64,000 nt of DNA from Streptomyces sp. NBC_01294. Lineage in GTDB: Bacteria > Actinomycetota > Actinomycetes > Streptomycetales > Streptomycetaceae. The stretch is from NCBI RefSeq assembly GCF_035917235.1, contig NZ_CP108424.1:186001-250000 (forward strand), in the 5' to 3' direction. Position numbers and translations under genes: made by a program. The first letter of the stretch is position 1, and the number at the start of each line of letters is the position of its first letter. Under the pieces are notes generated by a model. It searched no databases. It was not told where the DNA came from and saw only the letters and a program-made list of their open reading frames with translations. Below are positions 52,904-61,293 of this stretch, piece after piece.

Positions 52904-54754
52904 TCAGCGGATGACGAAGGAGGAGCGTTCCGACGGCTCGGCGGCCTGTGTACTGGACGCCTGGGCGATGTAGGTGCCCGCAGGCACGAGGCGGGTGGCC
53001 GTGGGACAGGTAGAGCTGCTGGTGTGCTGGTCCCAGGTAAGTGTCGCCTTGACCAATTCATCATCCTCGAGACGGGCCCAGCGCGGTGTCGGTGACTCAG
53101 AGGCGCAGTCGGCGGAGTTCCACACGGTGTCGCCGGCAGTGTCCTTGATGGTGAGGGCCAGGGCGTGCTGGCCGATGTCGACGCGGCATGAGCCGCTCGC
53201 AAAGAAGTGATGCATGAGGATCATCTCGAAGCGGACGTTGCTGCCGGCATTGACGTCGGCGGTGGGGGCGAAGAAGACAACGCGGACTTCGTCGCTCGGG
53301 CAGGCGGGAAGTGCGAGTACTTCGGAAGTGCTGAGGGGCGCGGCGCTGGTGTCGAGCACGGGGGCCTTGGAGGGTGACGGTGCCGGTGTGGGTGAGGGGC
53401 TGGGCTTGGGTGAGGCGGTGGTTGTCGGTCGGTCGTTCCAGGGCAGGAGGGCGCCGGTGGTCGGGTCCCCCGGCCACCAGTACAGGAAGCCGGCGCAGGC
53501 CAGGATCGCGACGGCCAGACCGATGGTGCGCCCGCGTCGCCCACCAGGACCTGCAGCCGGGGCGTGGGGTGCAGGCGTCGGCTTGCGCCGCGGGGCTGAC
53601 GCCGTGTTACCGGCGCGGGGTGCCACCGGCACACCGGCTTCCCTGCCGCTGCGCGTCGGCTCGGCGGCGGAACCTCCCCACGGCCCACGCGGCCGCTGCC
53701 CGCCGTACTGGGGGCTCGCGTTGCGCCGGGATGCAGCCCGGCCTCCTCCCGTCGGCGGAGCGGGCGAGGTGTGCCGGCGTTCACCTCCTGAGGGCTGGGC
53801 GGCGTTGCCCATATCACCGGTGGCCGGCGGCGTGGACGCCGGCCAGGCGTACGGGGGCCCGCCCGGGTCGGTCTGTGTTGCATCGGCTGCATCACTGCTG
53901 ACCGTGGGCGAGGGGACCGGTGCGGCGTACTGGGGTTCACTTGCTCCGGCCTGTGTTGCGTCGTCCCCGTCGGCAGGGTGGGCCGTGCCGGCGGGGCGGG
54001 TCTCCTCCATCAGGAGCGCGACCTGGCGGCGCAGGACCTGCACTTCCTGGTTCAGGGTCTTCAAGTCGGCACGGGCCGAGGCGAGGTCGGCTTCGAGATC
54101 GCGGGTGTACGTCTTGGCGTGCTCGAGCTGGCCCTGCTGCCGCACCACCAGCTCGGCCAAAGGCGTCCGCCCGGACTTCTCCTCCTGAAGGCGTGCTGTG
54201 ACGGTTCCCAGGCTCTCCTCCAGCAAGCTGATCTCGTCCGCGGCGGAGGCCAGCGTGCGGGACAGCTCCTCCACGCGCGCGTTCTCCACGGCCTTCTGCG
54301 CGGCCAGCGCATCGGCGAGCTGCTCCCGGCCGCGCACCAGCGCGTCCCGCTGATTGCGCAGCTGGTGGTGCTCCTCGCTGAACTGCGCGCGGAGTCGATT
54401 CATCTGCCTGCGCAGAGCAGCGATGCGATCGTTGAGGCGATCGGTCTCGTTCTGGTCCCCCAGCTTCTGTGCGGTCTGCCGTAAGGCGTGGACGCTCTCC
54501 ACCTGCTCCTTGGTGACCTGTACCCCCAGTGAGGCGAGGTACTTGACCATGTTGTCGACGAACAGGCGTGGTGCCACGATCTTTGCGTTGAAGTAGCGGG
54601 AGACCGTCGCGGCGTCCCGTTTCAGCACCTTCGCCAACGTACGCTGCGACGAACCCCGCTCGAGCGCTGGCTCGAACAGCGACTTCAGCGCCTCCCCGTA
54701 ACGCTCAGCGGCCCTGCGGGCCTCATCCCGACGCGCCTGCTCGTCCGTCGCCAC
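52904..54754 (-). CDS. Membrane-tethered HTH/coiled-coil protein 1 with an extracytoplasmic domain
   Basis: About 616 residues. The N-terminal HTH is RTLAKVLKRDAATVSRYFNA (residues about 40-65). A long coiled coil follows (about 90-250: LNDRIAALRRQMNRLRAQFS, LADALAAQKAVENARVEELS, LKTLNQEVQVLRRQVALLME). Next is a Pro/Ala-rich disordered stretch with short repeats (DATQAG, DATQTD). One transmembrane helix (TIGLAVAILACAGFLYWW) and a Pro/Ser/Thr linker lead to a C-terminal domain with Cys pairs and HHFFASGSCRVDIGQHALAL, likely Ig-like. GTG 54754 is chosen because GGGGGAC precedes it and the HTH starts soon after. It is the first of three proteins with this layout. Confidence 0.8.
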   Translation of the reverse strand: MATDEQARRDEARRAAERYGEALKSLFEPALERGSSQRTLAKVLKRDAATVSRYFNAKIVAPRLFVDNMVKYLASLGVQVTKEQVESVHALRQTAQKLGDQNETDRLNDRIAALRRQMNRLRAQFSEEHHQLRNQRDALVRGREQLADALAAQKAVENARVEELSRTLASAADEISLLEESLGTVTARLQEEKSGRTPLAELVVRQQGQLEHAKTYTRDLEADLASARADLKTLNQEVQVLRRQVALLMEETRPAGTAHPADGDDATQAGASEPQYAAPVPSPTVSSDAADATQTDPGGPPYAWPASTPPATGDMGNAAQPSGGERRHTSPAPPTGGGRAASRRNASPQYGGQRPRGPWGGSAAEPTRSGREAGVPVAPRAGNTASAPRRKPTPAPHAPAAGPGGRRGRTIGLAVAILACAGFLYWWPGDPTTGALLPWNDRPTTTASPKPSPSPTPAPSPSKAPVLDTSAAPLSTSEVLALPACPSDEVRVVFFAPTADVNAGSNVRFEMILMHHFFASGSCRVDIGQHALALTIKDTAGDTVWNSADCASESPTPRWARLEDDELVKATLTWDQHTSSSTCPTATRLVPAGTYIAQASSTQAAEPSERSSFVIR

Positions 54755-54860
54755 GCCGTGTCCCCCTTGCAGCCTCTTCCCCCGGATCTCGCATTGTGGC
54801 CCACTCCGATATCCGCCGGAGTCGGAATTCGGCATCCGCTGTCCAGCCATAGACGGCGCC

Positions 54861-54899
54861 GCGTACGTGGCCTTGGCGAACCGCCAAGGCCACGTACGC
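54861..54899 (-). terminator. Hairpin terminator
   Basis: An 18-bp perfect stem (GCGTACGTGGCCTTGGCG and its complement) with a 3-base loop. It lies 14 bp after the stop of the small membrane protein at 54913. Confidence 0.82.
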
Positions 54900-54912
54900 C
54901 GGCAAGTCCCCT

Positions 54913-55197
54913 CTACCCCTCGCCGCCCCGGCGACCGAGCCGCCGTTCCCTCCTCGCACCACGGAGCTTCGCCCGCGCGTCACGCAGTTCCCGGCGGCGC
55001 AGGAGGTAGGCGCGCCGTCCCTCCCACCATGCCAGCCGATCCGCCGAATCCTGGGGAAACACCGCCTGCACACCGCCCAGCCCCAGACTCAGGGCAAGGC
55101 ACGCCACGATGACCCACGCGGGAGCGCCCATGAGCGCCTGCGCCAGCCCGCTTACCCCGCCCAGAATTCCGGGCACGAGGTTCTGCGCGAGAGCCAT
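54913..55197 (-). CDS. Small membrane protein
   Basis: A 94-residue protein. MALAQNLVPGILGGVSGLAQ is followed by a transmembrane segment (AWVIVACLALSLGLGGVQAV) and a strongly basic, helical C-terminus (RRAYLLRRRELRDARAKLRG). ATG 55197 has GGAAGGGG upstream. It lies between two of the tethered HTH genes on the same strand and could be their membrane partner. Family unknown. Confidence 0.7.
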   Translation of the reverse strand: MALAQNLVPGILGGVSGLAQALMGAPAWVIVACLALSLGLGGVQAVFPQDSADRLAWWEGRRAYLLRRRELRDARAKLRGARRERRLGRRGGEG

Positions 55198-55361
55198 GAC
55201 GATTCCCCTTCCCGGCCTCCCCCCGCGGGCGGCCGGAAAGTACGCTTTATGGTGCGTTTTCCTCAATCCAGTGTTGCAGGCGATGCGCAACCATCAATTC
55301 CGGCACCGCTTGCTGGGTATCGGAGGTTGCCGGTGGCCCGGACACCGCGAGGGCATACGCA

Positions 55362-55392
55362 GCCGCCCGTCCTGGAAAACAGGACGGGCGGC
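55362..55392 (-). terminator. Hairpin terminator
   Basis: GCCGCCCGTCCTG-GAAAA-CAGGACGGGCGGC, a 13-bp perfect stem downstream of the gene ending at 55463. Confidence 0.78.
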
Positions 55393-55462
55393 GTAGTGTC
55401 GGATCTGGTTGGAATCGAGTGAGTGGAAATGACCGCCGCCCGTATGCGGTGGCGGAACTTCC

Positions 55463-56646
55463 TCAGCTATTCCGGATCCATGTGGGGCAGATGGATGTGC
55501 CGTCATTGCACGGAAGTCTGTCAAATTCTTCCGCCCATTGGGTCCCGTCCTCCTTCGCAATTCCAGCCAGGGCCGGATGGAGGGCAATGGAGTATCCGGA
55601 GACGGACAGGGCGGTGCACCCGATGAGCAGGGCAACCGACGGGAGGGCGATGCGGTTCCTGCGAAGGAACCACTTGTAGGTAAGCCAGAGAACCCCGGAG
55701 CCGACGACAGCGAACACGAGACCCGCGACCAGCGACGGACCTGGAAGCATCCCCGCGTTCATCGCCGAGTGAAAGAGGGCTCCGCAGAACCCCACGACCT
55801 GGGAGGGGACAACCAGACGCAGGACATGTTGGAGCACCCGGTCGGCCACAGTCGGCCGGTCGGGGATCGCTGCCGGCGTGTTGGTCGAGAGGTCCAGCAG
55901 GCTTGAGGAGTCGGGGTCGAACGTGGGCCTGGGCCTCCCCGGGCCGTAGATCCTCGGGTCGAACGGCCGGTAGTTCACCACTGCACCTACCAGGGGCCTG
56001 ACCTGCGTTGCATCGCCCGCAACGCTTGGTTCGGAAGCCTCCTCCGAGAGCTGTCGGACCTGTCGGCGCAGGACTTTGACCTCTGCCCGGCGGCTCTCCA
56101 GCTCCTCCTCCTGCGCCTTGATGCGCAGGCCCTGCTCGACGATCAGAGCCTCGGATTCACGGATGTAGTTCGTGGCGTTGTCGAGCTGTCTGCGGAGCCG
56201 GGCGGTGGCTTCCTCCGCGCCCGATTCGGCTCGGTCGGCGCGTTCTGCTTCTGCCTGGCACTCCTCGGTCTTCTGGCGGAGGAGCTCTGCCGTGGATCTC
56301 TTCGCGCGCTCGATCTCGGCTTCGTGCTCTTTGAGACGGTCCGCCGTCTTGTGCACGGTTCCGCTGGCCCTCTGTGCCGCTTCCCGCAGTTTGGGCAGGT
56401 CTACCAGCAGGGACGCCTCGATCATGACGCCCTGGCTCTTGTAGAACTCGAGGATCTTCGCTACGTCTCCGCCCGTGGGCACATGACCTTTTTCTTTGCC
56501 CGAAAACCACCGGGACACGGTGGAGGTTGATCTATCGATCCCGGCGGCAAGTGCGGTCTGGGATATCCCACTCGCATCGTAGATCTTGTTGAGCGCCTGC
56601 GCGTAGTACTGGACTTCCGGTGGCGCTGGATCCTTTTTTTAGTCAT
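55463..56646 (-). CDS. Membrane-tethered HTH/coiled-coil protein 2, requiring a frameshift at an A7 tract
   Basis: The frame open to the stop at 55463 starts inside the HTH: its only in-frame start is GTG 56518 (VSRWFSGKEKGHVPTGGDVA). Upstream, the same frame gives VQYYAQALNKIYDASGISQT and ALAAGIDRSTST, the missing HTH part, but meets TAA at the start. ATG 56646 has a perfect GGAGGGG ribosome site and reads MTKK into seven As. One extra A (a +1 shift) joins it to the HTH frame. The protein then has a coiled coil (LKEHEAEIERAKRSTAELLR onward), GDATQVRPL, two or three membrane helices and a short C-terminal Cys domain. It may be a programmed slippage site, a phase-variable switch or a mutation. 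Confidence 0.72.
56634..56640 (-). promoter_or_regulatory. A7 tract at the start of HTH protein 2
   Basis: Seven As (seen as T7 on the + strand) follow the second codon of ATG 56646. Homopolymers of this length are rare in about 70 percent GC DNA. Eight As, or a +1 slip, would restore the full HTH reading frame. Confidence 0.6.
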
Positions 56647-56812
56647 GTCCCCTCCGTACGGTGAGCCGGGAGCAAGCAGCATAGCGGCCCGCAATGGAAT
56701 GGATCGCGGCTGGGTGAATTTCCGGGCAAGCAGCGCGCTGAGCTGCTTCCTTGCCGATTTTGCAACGGTCAGAGTGGGGAGCTGCAAGGTTGGATCGACT
56801 CAGGAGAAAACG

Positions 56813-57241
56813 ATGCTCAGGCATATTCATGCCGCCTCTTACATGCACACCGGGAGCGTGGAACAGTTCAGTGGACCGAGTCCCTGGACCATTTCGCTGG
56901 CTGTGACGTCCGGTGTGCTCGCGGCGCTGGTATTCGGTGTGCTTCACCGTGCTGACGTACCGCTCCCGCCCGCGCCGGCACCCAGGCCGTTTCAGGACGC
57001 CTTCATGCGTGGCGGGCAGGCGTTCTTCGGCGCGACAGCACTCAGCATGACTACCCTTCTGGCCTCGCCCCACAGCGCTTCTCTGCTCATCGCGCTCGTG
57101 GCGGTCGTGTGCGGGGTCGTCTACGGCTGCCTGGCTCACGGGGGCGCCACCCTGCGCGAGGCGATCTGGAAGGCGGCGAAGGCGTTCGCTTCCGTCGGCA
57201 CCGTCTGCCACGCGTTCCTGGCGCTGTACTCCCAGCGCTGA
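56813..57241 (+). CDS. Small membrane protein, probably three helices
   Basis: A 142-residue protein: MLRHIHAASYMHTGSVEQFS, then hydrophobic segments WTISLAVTSGVLAALVFGVL, FFGATALSMTTLLASP and SLLIALVAVVCGVVYGCLAH, and a helical end (LREAIWKAAKAFASVGTVCH). AGGAGAAAA lies just before ATG 56813. It is divergent from HTH protein 2 (gap 166 bp) and convergent with 57425. Family unknown. Confidence 0.7.
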   Translation: MLRHIHAASYMHTGSVEQFSGPSPWTISLAVTSGVLAALVFGVLHRADVPLPPAPAPRPFQDAFMRGGQAFFGATALSMTTLLASPHSASLLIALVAVVCGVVYGCLAHGGATLREAIWKAAKAFASVGTVCHAFLALYSQR

Positions 57242-57275
57242 CCCCACCCCCCGGCTGCCGCCGGGCAGTCGGGGA

Positions 57276-57309
57276 ACAACGGCGGGCCCCAACCCGGGCC
57301 CGCCGTTGT
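57276..57309. terminator. Bidirectional hairpin terminator
   Basis: ACAACGGCGGGCCC pairs with GGGCCCGCCGTTGT around a 6-base loop, between two convergent genes. Confidence 0.8.
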
Positions 57310-57424
57310 GCGTCTCTTCAGGGCGGAGGCTTCCGGACTGTTGGACGCAGCCGGGCGCGTGCACGGCAACCGGCGCTGCCGGCGTCGGACGCAGTGGGGG
57401 TGGCGGGGGTGGGGTCGGTGCTTG

Positions 57425-58027
57425 TCAGCACTCCGCGGACAGGGGGGTGTTCTTGTCGGGGCACGGATCGTCCACCCAGCCGTCGCCGTCCAGGTCGTCC
57501 TTCGGGTCGAGGAGCGAGCCCGGCGCCCCTGTCCCGTCCACCCACCCGCTGCTGCCGGGCCTGGGCGCATACCCGTCGCCTTTCCCGCCGTCACCGTCCA
57601 TGGAAGCGGCGGCCATTACGGCCACTACGGCTATCACCGCCATCATGGCGACCGCTTTGAGGACCTGCAGCGCCGGGCGTTCGTCTTCCCCGCCCCCGTC
57701 CGTCCCCCGACCGGCCTGCCGGCCGGAGGCCGGTGGAGCGGGGGCGGCTTGAGAGGCCGCGGTCCGGGAGAGCCGGGCCTCCAGGGTTTGGGTGAGCACC
57801 GCTCCCGTGGAGAACTCGATGCTGACGGTGACAGCCGCCCCCCGGTCGCGGTACAGGCCCAGGATCCTGTCCCGTTGTATCTCCGCCTCCCGGATCGCAC
57901 CGTGTCGCCAGGTCCGATCCGGGTGGCCGGGTACCGCACACCGCACGATGATGTCTTCGCTGCCCAAGACTGTGCCCTCCCACGTGGTTCCCCCGAGCCA
58001 CCAAGTCTTCCTGCCCAGCTTGGTCAT
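57425..58027 (-). CDS. Single-pass membrane protein with a C-terminal calcium-binding-like loop
   Basis: A 200-residue protein. The N-terminal cytoplasmic part is strand-rich (TWWLGGTTWEGTVLGSEDII, AVTVSIEFSTGAVLTQTLEA). A Gly/Pro linker, a transmembrane segment (VLKAVAMMAVIAVVAVMAAA) and an outer tail follow. The tail has DLDGDGWVDDPCPDKNTPL, like an EF-hand/thrombospondin type 3 loop, with two Cys. ATG 58027 is chosen. It lies between HTH proteins 2 and 3. Family unknown; calcium binding is inferred from the D-x-D-x-D-G pattern. Confidence 0.7.
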   Translation of the reverse strand: MTKLGRKTWWLGGTTWEGTVLGSEDIIVRCAVPGHPDRTWRHGAIREAEIQRDRILGLYRDRGAAVTVSIEFSTGAVLTQTLEARLSRTAASQAAPAPPASGRQAGRGTDGGGEDERPALQVLKAVAMMAVIAVVAVMAAASMDGDGGKGDGYAPRPGSSGWVDGTGAPGSLLDPKDDLDGDGWVDDPCPDKNTPLSAEC

Positions 58028-58119
58028 TGGCCACAGAGAGCCGTACGCGGGCGGGCACATCTACCGCACGCCGCCGACCGGACCGACAGGACCCAGCCGA
58101 TGACGTCCGACCCCGCGCG

Positions 58120-59430
58120 CTACTTCCGCGCCCCGTCGGTGAGCTTGCCGAAGACCACAGCGGCCACCCACAGGAGGGCAGCGCACAGGAGCGAAGCGAG
58201 AACGGCTGCACCAGCCGGCAGTGCCCGCTCCACACGGGGGGCGAGCGCCGTGTGTCCCGGCAGAGGCTCCGGGAAGGGCTGCGGGGCCTGCTCATCATCT
58301 GCCCGGCGAGCAGAGGAGGCGGGCAGGCTGGCCGGGGCGGTCACGGGCGGTTCGTCGTCCGCGAGGGCGTCGGGGCCGGCAGGCAGCCCCTCACATCCCT
58401 CTGTGGGGACAGCTGCCCCTGCCGCCGCGTAGTGAAGATCGGCTGTACCGGTGCCGTAGCCCGTTGCATCGTGGAGGCCAACAGCCGCCCTCTGCGCTTC
58501 CCGAAGCCGCAGGACCGTCAGGTCGAGGTGACCTTGGTCGGGGTAGCGAGGAGAGGCCGAGCGTTCCGGGTACCCGCTCGGGCCGATCTCCGTGTCCTCG
58601 AAGTACTGCGGAATCGGTTCCCCCGGATGGACATCCGGATACCAGGACCCCGGCGAGGCTGCTGGGGCCAGGAGCGTCGTCCCGAGCGGGGCGGCAGGCC
58701 CGGCGTACGCCAGCACCGGGGCAGAGCCCGCCGCGGCGCAGACCCTCGCAGCCGCCACCGGCTCGAGGGCGGAGGCGGACGGAACCGGGATGTACACGTA
58801 GTACGGCATGGCCGGATGGGCGGGCTTCTCATCGAGGAGCCGGCGGTTCTGTTCGCTCAGGACGTCGAGCTCCGTCCGGAGCAGGTCGCCTCGCTTCTTC
58901 TGCTCTGCTACGTCCGTCTCCATGTTGCGGATGTAGCACTGTGCCTTGAGCAGGCTCTGGCTCTGCTCCGTGATCCGCTTCTGAAGGACCTGGCATGCGC
59001 GCTCCGCGCTCTGCGCGCGGGCCGCAGCCCGCTCGTGCGCGGCGAGCACACCGGGCACCTTTGCCTCAAGGTAGGCGAGCCGATCGGCTGTGCTTGCTGG
59101 GGCTCCGCTGTGGAAGAGCGCCCGGCCGCACAGCTCGTCCAGCTCTCCCCAGAACCCGTCGGGGAACGTGAAGGACCGCGCCTCGAGGAAAGCCCTGATG
59201 GCATGCAGCCCTGCCAGCGGGGCGACGCGCTTCCCGCTCAACCAGCGCGAGAAGACGGACGGCGATATCCCCATGGCCTCAGCCATCGCCACCTGGGTGC
59301 CGCCGGCGACCACCGCCCCGGCGGGGGCCGACGCAATGTCGGCCCCGCTTCCGAAGTAGCCGTCCGTGGCCTTTCGGAGCGCGGCCGCGTACGCGGCCAC
59401 GGGCGTCCCCTCGGGTCCGTCCATCATTGC
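58120..59430 (-). CDS. Membrane-tethered HTH/coiled-coil protein 3
   Basis: About 436 residues starting at the ATG pair 59430/59427, with GGAGAGG upstream. The N-terminal HTH is QVAMAEAMGISPSVFSRWLS with GKRVAPLAGLHAIRAFLEAR. A coiled coil follows (TADRLAYLEAKVPGVLAAHE, ARAQSAERACQVLQKRITEQ, LRTELDVLSEQNRRLLDE). A long Pro/Tyr/Ala-rich disordered region and a C-terminal membrane helix (ALPAGAAVLASLLCAALLWV) end the protein, with few residues outside. The order HTH, coiled coil, disordered region, membrane helix is shared with the genes at 52904 and 55463, although their sequences are diverged. Confidence 0.8.
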   Translation of the reverse strand, partial: AMMDGPEGTPVAAYAAALRKATDGYFGSGADIASAPAGAVVAGGTQVAMAEAMGISPSVFSRWLSGKRVAPLAGLHAIRAFLEARSFTFPDGFWGELDELCGRALFHSGAPASTADRLAYLEAKVPGVLAAHERAAARAQSAERACQVLQKRITEQSQSLLKAQCYIRNMETDVAEQKKRGDLLRTELDVLSEQNRRLLDEKPAHPAMPYYVYIPVPSASALEPVAAARVCAAAGSAPVLAYAGPAAPLGTTLLAPAASPGSWYPDVHPGEPIPQYFEDTEIGPSGYPERSASPRYPDQGHLDLTVLRLREAQRAAVGLHDATGYGTGTADLHYAAAGAAVPTEGCEGLPAGPDALADDEPPVTAPASLPASSARRADDEQAPQPFPEPLPGHTALAPRVERALPAGAAVLASLLCAALLWVAAVVFGKLTDGARK

Positions 59431-60675
59431 CTCTCCTACGGGAGCGCTGTTCCACCAGCGCGATTGCCCGATCTTCATCCAGGCAGCGACTTCTTCGAGA
59501 AGCCTCGCTGAGGCGGCCCCACCGGACCCCGGATTTTCCGGTAGTATCCGCCCCTTTCCTCTGCCGGAGGACACTCCCCGGACGTCGGAACGATGCGCAG
59601 GTCCGACTGCGCGCCGCCGCTTCCGCCACGTCGGAGCTGATCGCTCCAGCCGGCGGGCACGTTCGCACCCCGTCCCGTCCACATCGCTCCTAGCCCGAGC
59701 GGGTGACGGGATGGAAGTTGACGATGTACCTCCGTCGGCTTTCGCCGCCGATCCGAAACGGAGCCGCGTCAGACAGGACATGGGGTTGCCCCTTGTGCGG
59801 TGGCCCAGTTCGTGGACCGCGCGAAGGCGCGAGGTGTACGCGAACGACCAGGGTCAGCCAGCTTCCCAGTGACGGTGATGGCCCGGTCGAACCGGTCGAA
59901 GGCGGACCGGGATCCGGCGGAGTGGCTGCCGCCGTCCGCAGATGCGCCGTGCCGATCAGCACGTCAGAAGTTGATGAGGAGTCGACGGGCGAGGAGTCCG
60001 GGTGCGAGCAGGCCCGGCTCGCGGGGGAGCCGGCTCCGCGCAGCCGCCAGACCGGCAAGCGCCGAATGGCGGGCGGCCGGGTGCTCTCGGAGCTCGCCGA
60101 CGAGGCGGCCCGGGCCGCCCGTGTCCATGTGGCCGCCGGAGTGGTCGGACGCGGCGCAGATCGTGACCACGACCGTGCGGTCGTTGCGCGTCTCGGCCGC
60201 GGTCGGGGCGGACGGCCGCACGGCTAGCTGTGCCCGAGGGTTCCCGAACCGCCCGTGCGGCCCCCGGACGCCGCCGCCAGCGGCGCCCCCGGCCTCGTCT
60301 GCGGAGCCGGGGCGCAGCCCCCAGCAGTGGTGGATCTCTACCGCGGGACCGGTGCTGGACTGGCGCTCTGGCGGTGGGATCCGTTGTGCCGACCTGTCCC
60401 GCCGTGCGGCCACACGGCCCTCCGGGGTCGGGCAGACTGCCACCACGACGGACGACGAGAAGACCGCCCTGCACACGACGGTGGCCTGCCCGGCGACCGG
60501 GTCGTAGACCAGGCCGGGGCAACCCAGTCCCGTGCGCTGCGCCCGGGACGGGGCCGAGAGGAAGGGCACGCAGCTGGTGGGGGACATCGACGACGCCTTG
60601 GACCGCGCGGACCGGGAAGGGTTCACGCGCGAGCCGCCAAGACGTTGAAGGGGCGGATCAACTTCCTGATGCGGT
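59431..60675. other. Region of remnants between HTH protein 3 and the next fragment
   Basis: It holds the HNH fragment at 59820-59965. Otherwise it has only Arg/Pro-rich frames on both strands. One forward frame ends AKTLKGRINFLMRYGA just before 60676 and may be a C-terminal remnant. No intact gene is supported. Confidence 0.4.
59820..59965 (+). pseudogene. Third HNH endonuclease fragment
   Basis: REVYANDQGQPAS is followed, after a frameshift near 59865, by ARSNRSKADRDPAEWLPPSA. It is a diverged second copy of 52165-52290, broken at both ends. Confidence 0.65.
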
Positions 60676-60960
60676 ATGGCGCGTGAACGGATGCGGTGGC
60701 CCCTCGTCGTGGAACGGGCGCGGCAGATCGTGGACGGGTACGCGCCGCTCAAGGTCACGCTGCGGCAGGTGATGTACCGGCTCGTCTCCGAGGGCGTGCT
60801 GCCGCACACGCCGCCGATGTACCGGCACCTGTCCTCCCACCTCGCCAAGGCCCGCCGCGAGGGCCGCTTCCCCGACCTGATCGAGACCCTGCGCGAGGTC
60901 CACGTCCCGCCGGCCTGGCCGGACGCGGGCGCGTTCCTGCGCGAGAGCGTTGCAGGTGGC
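60676..60960 (+). pseudogene. N-terminal fragment of an accessory-element protein
   Basis: ATG 60676 reads [60 protein letters not shown] and [20 protein letters not shown]. This resembles the N-terminus of a Streptomyces mobile-element protein with a later Toprim-like part. Similarity ends near 60955, where the sequence joins the truncated DUF692 gene of the other strand. Confidence 0.6.
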
Positions 60961-61293
60961 CGGCCTCCAGACCATCGGCACATACGAAGGCCAGGTGCTC
61001 GCTCACGAGCGGGGCCCCCACCGCCTCGGCGCAGTGCGCCAGGTGTGCCAGCCGGTGCGCGTCGGGACGTTGCGCCCCACCGAGGGAGAGGCTCACCCCG
61101 TGCGGGACCACCGATGTTCCGCGGGCCCGTATGCCCGGCAGGGAGACCGGCAGCTGACCGTGGGGCAGGCTCTCCGCGTTGACCTCCACGAAGTCGATGC
61201 CGGCAGCTGCTCGACGGTCAGATCAATCTCCGGCCGCCAGCCGATGCCGAGCCGGGGCGTCACCGGCCGCTCAGTCGCCGCCACAGTCACCGC
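60956..61293 (-). pseudogene. DUF692 (MNIO-family) enzyme, truncated and frameshifted
   Basis: From GTG 61293 the frame reads VTVAATERPVTPRLGIGWRP and [10 protein letters not shown]. It then shifts near 61205 to [40 protein letters not shown] and [20 protein letters not shown], and breaks off near 60956. These are the N-terminal motifs of DUF692 multinuclear iron-dependent oxidases, with metal-ligand residues in VPHGVSL and SEHLAF. About two thirds of the enzyme is gone. It overlaps the TIGR04222 gene, its usual partner. Confidence 0.72.

Noticed and set aside
54850..54850. Start of tethered HTH protein 1 at the far upstream codon
   Set aside because: The first 32 codons are unlike the rest and lack a ribosome site. 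GTG 54754 has GGGGGAC upstream.
60755..61189. A complete leftward gene of 144 codons in the DUF692 frame
   Set aside because: Only the first part (to about 60956) matches DUF692. The remainder is antisense to the forward fragment at 60676.
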